Assembly: GCA_947175295.1 (NCBI GenBank)
Contig: CAMWMK010000006.1
Coordinates: 1-64,000 of the forward strand
Direction: 5' to 3'
Source of the DNA: an uncultured Porphyromonadaceae bacterium
GTDB taxonomy: Bacteria; Bacteroidota; Bacteroidia; Bacteroidales; Muribaculaceae
Length of the DNA: 64,000 nt
The notes under the pieces were generated by a model, which ran no database searches, was not told the DNA's origin, and saw only the letters and a list, made by a program, of their open reading frames with translations. Positions 45,011 to 52,784 of this stretch are shown here, piece by piece. Position numbers and translations under genes: made by a program. Within the stretch, counting starts at the first letter, position 1. Each line of letters starts with the position of its first letter.

Positions 45011-46543
45011 TTAATATCCGGGATTCTGCACTACGTTGGGGTTTGTGTCGAGCACATCCTGGGGGATTGGAAGGAGATAGGAGTTCTTTGTGTAGGGCAC
45101 TGCGATCGGGAGGCGTCCCGGGTCGTTGCGCTCTGCGGCGGCCATTGTCTCTTCCACGAGGTCGAGACGCACGAGGTCAAACCAGCGTTCGCCTTCGCAG
45201 GCCAGCTCAAGACGGCGCTCGCTGACGTAGGCCTTCATGAGGCTTTCCTTGTTGCTCTTCTCCGAGGCCGTGAGTTTCGCGATTCCGGCGCGTGTGCGGA
45301 TGCGGTCGATGATGTCGGCGGCAGTTCCCAAGTCGGGGCTCTCCCTGTTGATGAGGGCCTCTGCCTTGAGCAGGAGGAGGTCGTCATAGCGGAGGAAGAA
45401 GACGTTGCTGTAGCCCGAGCGCACCTTATACATGAATGCGTAGTTGTCGGAAGGGTAGTAGTTGCTCCAGTTGCATTCGTAGTAGACCACTGTCTGCTCC
45501 TTGCGCTTCGTGTCGCCTACCTTGTCGAAGGCCGAGAGTAGGTCGCGCGAGGGAGTGATCCATTTTGCCCATGAGAATGAGTTGTCCCAGTCTTCAAGGC
45601 AGCGTCCATACATCCACGACGCCCAGTTGCCCGAGCCTACCGGATAGTGTACTTCGAGGATCGACTCTACGGAGTTGGTAGTCACGGGAGTGGCGGAGAA
45701 TCCGTCCTTGACCGGACCGTCGATATTGAAGAGATCGCCGTATTCGGGGCAGAGGTCGTAGCCCTTGGCGGTGAGTTCGTCTACGTATTGGATCACCTTG
45801 GCGTAGTCGCGTACCGGCTTCTCGGCATATACCTTGGCGAGGATGGCGCGGGCCACGTCCTTGCTGAAGCGGGTCTTGTCGCCGGTGCCGTCAGGAGCGT
45901 ACTTCATGGCGTCCTCGAGGTCTTTGAGTATGTACTCGTAGGCCTCCGCTTCGGTGTTCTGCGCGGGGAAGTAGCTTTCATACGACTCCTCGATGTTTTC
46001 GGAAGTGATGTCTTTCGGCACGGTGGTGACGATGGGGATGTTGCCCCACATGCGCACCATCCTGAACCAGATGAACGCACGCAACACTTCGGCCTGGGCG
46101 CGCATGGTGTTGATCTCCGATTCCGCGAGGCTGTTGTCGCCTACGGAGGCCACGCCGTGGATGAATTTAGTGCACTTTGCGGCCTGAAGCATATAGTAGT
46201 TCCAGTCGCGGTTGACGCAGAGTGTCGTGCCGTTGAGGTCGTTGGTGGCGGGATCCACCACTTCCGAGCCCGTAGTGCCGGCATATGCGTTGTCGGAATG
46301 CACGTCGCCGATCAGGAGCCAGTCGAGCTGGAGCTGGTTCTGGTTGCCTCTGAAATCCTGATAGAGTGCTGTAAGGGCGCTTTCGGCATCTGCGCGGTTG
46401 GCGTAGATGATCTCTTCCTCCTGGTTGTCGATCGCCCCTTCTGTCACGTCGGAGTAGTCGCTGACCGGCTCATAGTCGAGGCTGCACGATGAGGCCATCA
46501 GTGTAAGGGCGGCTGCTCCGCAGATGATATGTCTTTTGTTCAT
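45011..46543 (-). CDS. susD: SusD-like lipoprotein (GH30 locus)
   Basis: A RagB/SusD family lipoprotein of 510 residues. The signal MNKRHIICGAAALTLMASSC has Cys at 20. Typical features are TMRAQAEVLRAFIWFRMVRMWGNIP in the N-terminal half and SERRLELACEGERWFDLVRLD near the C-terminus, with LLPIPQDVLDTNPNVVQNPGY at the end. It is 12 bases downstream of SusC and 13 bases upstream of GH30, so it belongs to one operon. It forms the lid of the outer-membrane transporter. Confidence 0.93.
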   Translation of the reverse strand: MNKRHIICGAAALTLMASSCSLDYEPVSDYSDVTEGAIDNQEEEIIYANRADAESALTALYQDFRGNQNQLQLDWLLIGDVHSDNAYAGTTGSEVVDPATNDLNGTTLCVNRDWNYYMLQAAKCTKFIHGVASVGDNSLAESEINTMRAQAEVLRAFIWFRMVRMWGNIPIVTTVPKDITSENIEESYESYFPAQNTEAEAYEYILKDLEDAMKYAPDGTGDKTRFSKDVARAILAKVYAEKPVRDYAKVIQYVDELTAKGYDLCPEYGDLFNIDGPVKDGFSATPVTTNSVESILEVHYPVGSGNWASWMYGRCLEDWDNSFSWAKWITPSRDLLSAFDKVGDTKRKEQTVVYYECNWSNYYPSDNYAFMYKVRSGYSNVFFLRYDDLLLLKAEALINRESPDLGTAADIIDRIRTRAGIAKLTASEKSNKESLMKAYVSERRLELACEGERWFDLVRLDLVEETMAAAERNDPGRLPIAVPYTKNSYLLPIPQDVLDTNPNVVQNPGY

Positions 46544-46555
46544 GGTTAAGTCTTG

Positions 46556-49525
46556 TTAGAAGTCAATGTTGAGTCCGAATACGTAGCTCTTGCAGTGGGG
46601 ATATGTGCCCCAGTCGATACCCTGCACGGCGCCGCTGCTGCCCCACTGGTTCACTTCCGGGTCCATACCCGAGTAGTGGGTGAAGGTGATGAGGTTGGAG
46701 GCCGTGAAGTAGGGTTGCAGGCGTGAGATGCCTATCTTGCGGAGCCACTTGCCCTGGAAGTCGTAGGAAAGGGAGATGTCCTTTATGCGCAGGTAGCTGC
46801 CGTCTTCCACGAAGTATGTGGAGTTGCGCATGTTCCATCCCGCCTTCGGCATGTCGGTGATCTGTCCGGGGATGCGCCAGCGGCGGAGCACCTCCGTGGT
46901 CTGGTTCTTGCCGTCATACATGCCTTCTGTCTCCATCCTCGATGCATTGAAGATGTCGTTGCCGTAGGAGCCCTGCAGGAATATGCTGAGATTGAAGCCC
47001 TTGTAGGAGAACGTGTTGGTCATGCCGAAGGTGAAGTCGGGGTTGGGGTCGCCGATATATGTGCGGTCTGACGAGGAGATGCGGCCGTCGCCGTTGAGGT
47101 CTTCGTAGATCATGAGGCCTGTCTCCGGATCCACGCCCTGGGCCACGTATCCGTAGAATCCGCCGAGCGCGCGTCCCGGCTCGTTGCGTACCACTGCTTC
47201 GTTGACCGTCTCGCTGGTCTTGGCGTCGAGATATACCTTCTGAAGCTCGAGGCTGGTGAGCTTGTTGCGGTTAAACGACATGTTGAGGTTCGTGGTCCAG
47301 GAGAAGGCGCCTGTGAGGTTGCGCGATGTGATGCTGAATTCGAAGCCCTTGTTGGTCATCTCGCCTTCGTTGCGCTGTATGGAGCTGGCTGCGGCCGATC
47401 CGGAGGGGAGCGATACCCACATCAGCATGTCGCTTGTCTTCTTGTAGTACCAGTCGGCGCTGAATTCGATGCGGTTGTTGAGCACTGCGAAGTCCACGCC
47501 TACGCCTGTCTGTGTGGTGGTCTCCCAGGTGAGGTCGCGTGTGCGGAGGTTGGCCTGAGAGATGGTCGGCACCGCTGTGGCGTTGCCGTCTTCAAACCAT
47601 GGTATGCGGTTGATGTTGTAGCGCTGCAGGTAGCCGTAGTCGCCTACGCCGTCCTGATTGCCGGTCTTGCCCCATCCTGCGCGCAGCTTGAGGTCGTAGA
47701 TCCAGTTGATGTCTTTCATGAAGTTCTCCTGCGAGATTCGCCATGCGGCCGACACCGAGGGGAAGGCTTTCCAGCGGTGGTCCGGGTGGAGTTTGGAGGA
47801 GCCGTCGTAGCGTATGTTTACTGTAGCGAGATACTTCGAGTCGAAATTGTAGCTTATTCGGCCCAGATAGGAGAGGATGCCCCACTGCGAAGCGCTTGAT
47901 CCGGTGCCGTCCCAGCTGATTTTGTTGGCTGCGTTGAGTGTCTGGATGAGGCCGTTGCGGAAATACTGGCCGTTGATCCAGTTGTTGGAGTAGTCGGAGT
48001 CGGTCCACGATGTGCCGGCCATGAAGTCGAGTGTGTTCTTGCCGAAGTTGAGGTTGTAGGTGGCCACGTTGTCCCATGTCAGCACGGTGTTGCGGTTGCG
48101 TCCGTCGTAGGCAGTGCCTCCCTGTTCGCGTCCCCAGGTGGTGAGTTCCGGGTCAAGGAAGGAGGTGTTCCAGCCCTGACGGCGGTCCATCGTGAATTTG
48201 GAGGAGAACTTGAGTCCCTTGTAGATGTCGAAAAGGAATTCCCCTGAAGCGATGAGTCGGTTCTCGCGGTTGCGGTTGCTTTTCTGGCGGGCCTCGTTCT
48301 CGAGCGGGCTCTGCATGTTGAGGCCGTAGAAATTGTTGTAGTACCTGTCGGGATTCTCAGGGTCCCATACCGGTGCGTAGGTCGGAGTGTTGACCACTGC
48401 GAGGATCACGCCGCCGCGGTTGCCTACCGTGCCCATGGCGCCGCCGCCGTTGGATGAATAGTCGGAGTAGATCACGTTGGCTTTGGCCGTGAGCCAGCTG
48501 CGGAGCTTGCCTTCGAGGTTGGCGCGGAAGTTGTAGCGGCGGAAGAAGGAGCTTTTCAGGATGCCGCGGTCCTGCTGGTAGCCGCCCGAAAGGTAGTAGC
48601 TTATCTTGTCGTTGCTCTGCGAGATGGCCACCTGATAGGTCTGGGTGTTGCCGGTGCGGTATGTCTCGTCAAACCAGTCGGTCTGGTCGGTCAGTCCGTC
48701 GGGAAGCTTTACGAGGCCTATTTCGTCCATCAGTTCCTTATACTGCGCGGTGTTGAGCACATCGAGCTTCTTTGCCACCTGCGTGAAGCCGCCCTGTATG
48801 TTGAGCGAGATCTTGGCGTCGCCGCTGCGACCCTGCTTGGTGGTGATCAGCACTACGCCGTTGGCGCCTCTTGAGCCGTAGATGGCTGCCGACGACGCGT
48901 CTTTCAGGATCTGCATGCTTTCGATGTCGCTCGGCGAGAGGAAGTTGACATTGTCTACGGGCACACCGTCCACTACATAGAGGGGCTCGTTCGATCCGTT
49001 GAAGGAAGTTGTGCCGCGCACCCTGACTGTCATTCCGCCGCCGGGAGCTCCCGTAGGCTGCTGCACGGCCACGCCGGCTGCCTTGCCCTGGATGGCCTGT
49101 GCGGCCGAGATGATGGGGCGGTTCTCGAGTGCTTCCTCGCCGATGGTCGATACGGCTGTGGTGAGGTCTTTGCGCTTCACGGCGCCGTAGCCGATCACTA
49201 CGAGCTCGTCAAGGTTGGTCTGGTCGCTCTGCAGGGTCACCTCCATCTTTGGAGCGGCCTTGAGTTCCTTCGTGACGAAGCCTACGTAAGAGAATACGAG
49301 GGTGGCGTTGTCCGCCACGTTGATTGTGAAATTGCCGTCGATGTCTGTGGCCGTGCCCTGTCCGGGCCTGTCCTTCACGGCTACGGTGGCGCCGATCAGC
49401 GGCTCTCCCGAGGTCTCGGTCACCGTGCCTCTGACGGTGATGTCTCTGGCGAGTGCCGGCATGCCGCCCATGAGCAGCATGATGAAGGATAATGCCAATG
49501 GTAAAAGATTACAGTTGGTTTTCAT
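46556..49525 (-). CDS. susC: SusC-like TonB-dependent transporter (GH30 locus)
   Basis: An outer-membrane importer of 989 residues. A signal peptide (MKTNCNLLPLALSFIMLLMG...) precedes the CarboxypepD_reg-like domain (GEPLIGATVAVKDRPGQG). The SusC signature LDELVVIGYGAVKRKDLTTA and the plug (TVRVRGTTSFNGSNEPLYVVDG, IYGSRGANGVVLITTKQG) follow. The barrel ends SYVFGLNIDF with a terminal Phe. First gene of the four-gene GH30 operon; the start is about 90 bases downstream of a TAACTTTG -7 box. Confidence 0.93.
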   Translation of the reverse strand: MKTNCNLLPLALSFIMLLMGGMPALARDITVRGTVTETSGEPLIGATVAVKDRPGQGTATDIDGNFTINVADNATLVFSYVGFVTKELKAAPKMEVTLQSDQTNLDELVVIGYGAVKRKDLTTAVSTIGEEALENRPIISAAQAIQGKAAGVAVQQPTGAPGGGMTVRVRGTTSFNGSNEPLYVVDGVPVDNVNFLSPSDIESMQILKDASSAAIYGSRGANGVVLITTKQGRSGDAKISLNIQGGFTQVAKKLDVLNTAQYKELMDEIGLVKLPDGLTDQTDWFDETYRTGNTQTYQVAISQSNDKISYYLSGGYQQDRGILKSSFFRRYNFRANLEGKLRSWLTAKANVIYSDYSSNGGGAMGTVGNRGGVILAVVNTPTYAPVWDPENPDRYYNNFYGLNMQSPLENEARQKSNRNRENRLIASGEFLFDIYKGLKFSSKFTMDRRQGWNTSFLDPELTTWGREQGGTAYDGRNRNTVLTWDNVATYNLNFGKNTLDFMAGTSWTDSDYSNNWINGQYFRNGLIQTLNAANKISWDGTGSSASQWGILSYLGRISYNFDSKYLATVNIRYDGSSKLHPDHRWKAFPSVSAAWRISQENFMKDINWIYDLKLRAGWGKTGNQDGVGDYGYLQRYNINRIPWFEDGNATAVPTISQANLRTRDLTWETTTQTGVGVDFAVLNNRIEFSADWYYKKTSDMLMWVSLPSGSAAASSIQRNEGEMTNKGFEFSITSRNLTGAFSWTTNLNMSFNRNKLTSLELQKVYLDAKTSETVNEAVVRNEPGRALGGFYGYVAQGVDPETGLMIYEDLNGDGRISSSDRTYIGDPNPDFTFGMTNTFSYKGFNLSIFLQGSYGNDIFNASRMETEGMYDGKNQTTEVLRRWRIPGQITDMPKAGWNMRNSTYFVEDGSYLRIKDISLSYDFQGKWLRKIGISRLQPYFTASNLITFTHYSGMDPEVNQWGSSGAVQGIDWGTYPHCKSYVFGLNIDF

Positions 49526-49618
49526 TGTTGTTTATTTAGATTGTGTATGAGTCTTTATGGCGTTTTGTCAGTTGTGGTCCGAAGTGTCATGATGAGGCGT
49601 ATGGTAATGTCCACGATG

Positions 49619-49626
49619 CAAAGTTA
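49619..49626 (-). promoter_or_regulatory. -7 box of the GH30-locus susC promoter
   Basis: The minus strand reads TAACTTTG (TAnnTTTG), giving an mRNA leader of about 85 bases. No -33 TTTG is seen at 19 bases, in keeping with activator control. Confidence 0.55.
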
Positions 49627-49689
49627 AGTAATAATTTGTGCCCGTTTCGGTGAGGTAATGAGGTGAGGTAAATTTAAGGTAAATGCTAA

Positions 49690-49723
49690 AAGGCGGTATA
49701 GCAATGATTTGCCATACCGCCTT
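49690..49723 (-). terminator. Terminator of the SusR-like regulator gene
   Basis: Arms AAGGCGGTAT (49690-49699) and ATACCGCCTT (49714-49723) pair perfectly, with further pairing in the loop. On the minus strand TTTTAGCATTT follows. It lies 44 bases past the regulator stop codon. Confidence 0.7.
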
Positions 49724-49766
49724 GATGCGTATTAAGTAAGAATTTTTATGGTCGGTGGAGGTCGGT

Positions 49767-51494
49767 TCAGGCCTCGGAATGCCTGTATCCGCCCAGTTTG
49801 CGCACCCTCTCGGCGAAGTCCTTCTTGTCTACGATGGCCTTGCTGCGCACTTTAAACCGGTTGTTGTATATCGTCTGCGGAGAGCAGTGCAGGAACTCGG
49901 CTATCTTTATGCTGTCGGTGATGCCGAGGCGTATGAGCGCGTAGATGCGCAGTTCCGTGTTGAGGAGTTCCCCTTCCTTAGGGGTGATCCGCTTGTCTTC
50001 CTGAAGCAGGGAATTGAAGTCGTTGACGAAATCCGGATATATATGGAGGAAGACGGTATCGAATGAGCGGTAGAATTCCTTCAGCTCGTCTTTCATGTCG
50101 AAGTCTTCGGTCTCGTTCTCTATCTCGATGTATTTCTTCTTCATCACCTTTACGTGGATGCTTTTCTTCAGTTCCGAGAGCTTGTCGATGTAGTTGGAGC
50201 AGATGGTGAAGATGTTGCAGATGTATTCCTCCTTCACGAAGTTCGCTTCGTTGAGTTCGTCGTTCTTCTGCTGCAGGTCCGCTATCAGTTGTTTGAGTTG
50301 GGTGTTGGCTTCGTTGAGCTGCTGATGCGTTTCATTTAGGTTTCTGATGTTGTCTCCGAGTGTCTTGTTGGTGGCGTCGAGGTCGCGTCCCTGCCTTCTG
50401 AGCCTGCCGTTCTGCACTATTATTATGACTATGGCTGCAGTCAGAATGGCTGCCAGCACGCAGGCGAGCACCAGGAAGTTTCTTATTCGTTGCTGATGCC
50501 GGATGTTGCGCTGCTCGTAGCCACGGCTGATGGCGTCGAGGGCTGATGATATGCCGTATGCCTTCACGCGGTTGGGATATGAGATTGCCTTGTTGAGGCA
50601 GTAGTTGATATATCTGTATGCGCGGTCGATGTTGCCGTCGCCTTTCCCGAACATTATTCGCGAAAGGTCTTCGAGTGAGGAAATCTCCGATGAGTTTGCG
50701 ATCTTTACGTCTACGGCGGCGGAAGTGGCCATATATCGGAGATAGTTCTCGCGGTCGCCTGCCTGCTCGTAGAGTTTGGCGAGTATATAGGCGTCTTTGG
50801 CGTCCTGATGGGTGTTGAGGTTTGAGGCGGAGAGTTTTTCCTTAAGCCTCTTGATGGTCTCTTCTTCCGGTTTGGCGGTGCCGAGTATATCCCATCCTTT
50901 ATACCAAAGGTATTCCGGATGGTCCGGTGTGATGACGCTCATCACGGAGTCTTTGTAGGCGCGTTCCTTTATGTAGTATTCATTGACCGATCCTCCCGTG
51001 TAGTTTCCCAGATGGCTGTAGAGGTAGATCATGTTGCCGTAGTAGGCCGGGAGCAGCTCCGGGACGATGTCTTGGCGGTCGATCGATTCCATGAGGTTTT
51101 GGGCGTCGGCCAGAAGCCCGGTGCCGGTCAGGAACTCCGACTTTTTGATTTTGCTCTCCGTCAGCCAGTCCTTGTTGCCTGCCTGGAGGGCGAGCTCTAT
51201 GTTGGCGTCGATGTATTTTATGGCGGAGTCCGACTTGTAGGTGTGGTATTCATCGAAGAGTATGGAGTTGAGCATGTATTTGTCGGTGGTCGACACGGCG
51301 TTCTTGCGTTTCTGTGTCAGTTCGGCGAGGCGCATCAGTTTGTTGCGCTCGAAGTCCGGACTGTGGTCGATGAGCGAGTCAAGGCGCGCTATGTAGTCGG
51401 GTGTCTCTACAGCGGCGCTATGCGAGCATCCGGCCGTGGCTGCGGCTATCGCGGCCAGCAGGATAAGGAGGAAATTTGTCGGTTTCAGTTTCAC
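49767..51494 (-). CDS. SusR-like membrane-bound transcriptional regulator
   Basis: A transmembrane transcription regulator of 575 residues, the SusR/DUF6377 type. The N-terminus has a lipoprotein-like signal (LLILLAAIAAATAGC, Cys 22). A periplasmic TPR-like helical region follows (about 40-330). One membrane helix (FLVLACVLAAILTAAIVIIIV) lies near 345-365. A coiled coil (ATNKTLGDNIRNLNETHQQLN...) follows, and a cytoplasmic C-terminal region ends in a helix-turn-helix (IRLGITDSIKIAEFLHCSPQ, then TIYNNRFKVRSKAI). This HTH resembles the LuxR group. SusR senses maltose in the starch locus. The gene lies 241 bases upstream of the GH30-locus SusC on the same strand and should activate it. Such regulators replace hybrid two-component systems in some glycan loci. 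Confidence 0.85.
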   Translation of the reverse strand: MKLKPTNFLLILLAAIAAATAGCSHSAAVETPDYIARLDSLIDHSPDFERNKLMRLAELTQKRKNAVSTTDKYMLNSILFDEYHTYKSDSAIKYIDANIELALQAGNKDWLTESKIKKSEFLTGTGLLADAQNLMESIDRQDIVPELLPAYYGNMIYLYSHLGNYTGGSVNEYYIKERAYKDSVMSVITPDHPEYLWYKGWDILGTAKPEEETIKRLKEKLSASNLNTHQDAKDAYILAKLYEQAGDRENYLRYMATSAAVDVKIANSSEISSLEDLSRIMFGKGDGNIDRAYRYINYCLNKAISYPNRVKAYGISSALDAISRGYEQRNIRHQQRIRNFLVLACVLAAILTAAIVIIIVQNGRLRRQGRDLDATNKTLGDNIRNLNETHQQLNEANTQLKQLIADLQQKNDELNEANFVKEEYICNIFTICSNYIDKLSELKKSIHVKVMKKKYIEIENETEDFDMKDELKEFYRSFDTVFLHIYPDFVNDFNSLLQEDKRITPKEGELLNTELRIYALIRLGITDSIKIAEFLHCSPQTIYNNRFKVRSKAIVDKKDFAERVRKLGGYRHSEA

Positions 51495-51520
51495 GGTGTT
51501 AAAAGATTGGTTTCAGACCG

Positions 51521-51528
51521 CAAATATA
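51521..51528 (-). promoter_or_regulatory. -7 box of the SusR-like regulator
   Basis: The minus strand reads TATATTTG (TAnnTTTG), 26 bases upstream of the start codon. -33 element unclear. Confidence 0.5.
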
Positions 51529-51580
51529 ATAAATAAATCTGAAAATCGACTGTTTTTTCGTAGGTCTTATGGTAAAAAAT

Positions 51581-51610
51581 GAAAATAGGCCGTGTGTGCG
51601 GCCTATTTTC
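51581..51610 (-). terminator. Terminator after the GlsB-like gene
   Basis: Arms GAAAATAGGCCG (51581-51592) and CGGCCTATTTTC (51599-51610) form a perfect 12-bp stem, followed on the minus strand by ATTTTTT. It ends the GlsB-like transcript and perhaps the whole upstream redox operon. Confidence 0.8.
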
Positions 51611-51640
51611 TATTGATTTGTATTGATTTGTATTGATATG
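51611..51640. repeat. Short tandem repeat TATTGATTTG
   Basis: Three consecutive 10-base units, TATTGATTTG twice and TATTGATATG once, between the GlsB-like stop codon and its terminator. Confidence 0.8.
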
Positions 51641-51642
51641 TG

Positions 51643-51894
51643 CTAACTGCGTGTGGCCCGGCTCAGGAGGCCGGTGATCCATAGGAGCACGATGGCGCCT
51701 ACCACTGAAGTGATGAGGTTGCCGATGATGCCCGTGGTGGTGATGCCGAGTAGGCCGAAGAGCCATCCTCCGAGCACTCCGCCGATTATGCCGACGATAA
51801 GGTTTACTATCCATCCGAAGCCACCGCCGCGCATCAGTTTCCCGGCTACCGCTCCGGACGCTATTCCGATCAGTATATACCAAATAAAGCTCAT
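51643..51894 (-). CDS. GlsB/YeaQ/YmgE-family small membrane protein
   Basis: An inner-membrane stress-response-associated protein of 83 residues, normal for the family. It has three Gly-rich hydrophobic helices (MSFIWYILIGIASGAVAGKL, WIVNLIVGIIGGVLGGWLFG, IIGNLITSVVGAIVLLWITG) with the conserved G-K-L-M-R-G-G loop. Function of the family is not well defined. It lies 84 bases after the DAHP synthase and may be a tail gene of the operon or separately transcribed. Confidence 0.88.
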   Translation of the reverse strand: MSFIWYILIGIASGAVAGKLMRGGGFGWIVNLIVGIIGGVLGGWLFGLLGITTTGIIGNLITSVVGAIVLLWITGLLSRATRS

Positions 51895-51978
51895 AGTGAA
51901 ATTAATTTAAGGGTTTCTGTATATTGAAGTCGTATATTCATCTATGAAAACGAATTGGCGGTAGGTTTGGTTTAATGT

Positions 51979-52773
51979 CTATCGGAGGGCAGCGGCCATT
52001 TCAGGGAGTGATTCCGCTAAAATGGACGAAAGCATGGCCGGAGTGACCTGCTGGCGGGCATCCGTGAGGGCTGACTCCGGATCTAGATGGCTCTCTATGA
52101 TGAGTCCGTCGTATCCCCGCGCGATCGCTTCCGCTGAGAGGGGTGCCACCCGCTCCCGCATTCCGCCCATATGCGAAGGGTCGCAGAGCATGGGGATTTC
52201 CGGAAACTCCCTTCTGAACGCTTCGGCTATCTCCCATAGGGGAGCGTTGCGGTAGTCCGTAGTGCCCGGCACCTTGAAACCGCGGTGGATCACTCCGAGA
52301 CGCCGTATGCCTGCCAGATAAAGCCTCTCTACGGCTCCTATCCATAGGTCGAGGTCGGCGCATACCGGATTCTTCACCAATACCGCGGCGTCTGTTCCGG
52401 CCAGGCTGTCGGCTATCTCCTGCATGGCGAAGGGCGACGACGTGGTGCGGGCTCCTATCCAGAGGATGTCGATTCCCGCTTCCAGAGCTTCGCGCGCGTG
52501 GGCGGCGCATCCTATTTCAGTAGCGGTAGTCATGCCTGTCTCCCGCTTTACGGCGGCCATCCATTCGAGGGCCTTCCGTCCGTGTCCCTCGAATCCTCCG
52601 GGACGTGTGCGGGGTTTCCAGACTCCGGCCCGGAATATGTCGATTCCCGCGTCGCAGAGGCCGCGGGCCGTAGCGAGCATCTGCTCTTCCGACTCCGCGC
52701 TGCAGGGGCCGGCTATGAGCAGGGGGGCGGAAGAGGCAGTGGTGGTGATGATGGGATGTATGTCAAGATTCAT
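51979..52773 (-). CDS. Stand-alone DAHP synthase (3-deoxy-7-phosphoheptulonate synthase)
   Basis: A cytoplasmic enzyme of 264 residues predicted to condense phosphoenolpyruvate with erythrose-4-phosphate, the first step of the shikimate pathway. It belongs to the type I-beta DAHP/KDO8P synthase group: LIAGPCSAESEEQM near the N-terminus, WKPRTRPGGFEGHGR, ILWIGARTTSSPF, VLVKNPVCADLDLWIGAVER, VIHRGF and the metal-site CDPSHMGG. In Bacteroidales this domain is usually fused to a C-terminal chorismate mutase; here the protein stops after the synthase domain. The RTR and GAR motifs favour DAHP over KDO8P synthase. It follows CcsBA by 11 bases and is two genes from a chorismatase-like Rid protein, hinting at a dedicated chorismate-derived product. 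Confidence 0.87.
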   Translation of the reverse strand: MNLDIHPIITTTASSAPLLIAGPCSAESEEQMLATARGLCDAGIDIFRAGVWKPRTRPGGFEGHGRKALEWMAAVKRETGMTTATEIGCAAHAREALEAGIDILWIGARTTSSPFAMQEIADSLAGTDAAVLVKNPVCADLDLWIGAVERLYLAGIRRLGVIHRGFKVPGTTDYRNAPLWEIAEAFRREFPEIPMLCDPSHMGGMRERVAPLSAEAIARGYDGLIIESHLDPESALTDARQQVTPAMLSSILAESLPEMAAALR

Positions 52774-52784
52774 AGCGGTGGGTG

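Noticed and set aside
45647-46492. A 281-residue plus-strand open frame
   Set aside because: Antisense to the well-supported SusD gene of the GH30 locus; no domain features.
51979-52773. KDO-8-phosphate synthase
   Set aside because: The RTRPG, GAR and CDPSHMGG motif set and the length fit DAHP synthase of the type I-beta group better, although the families are related.
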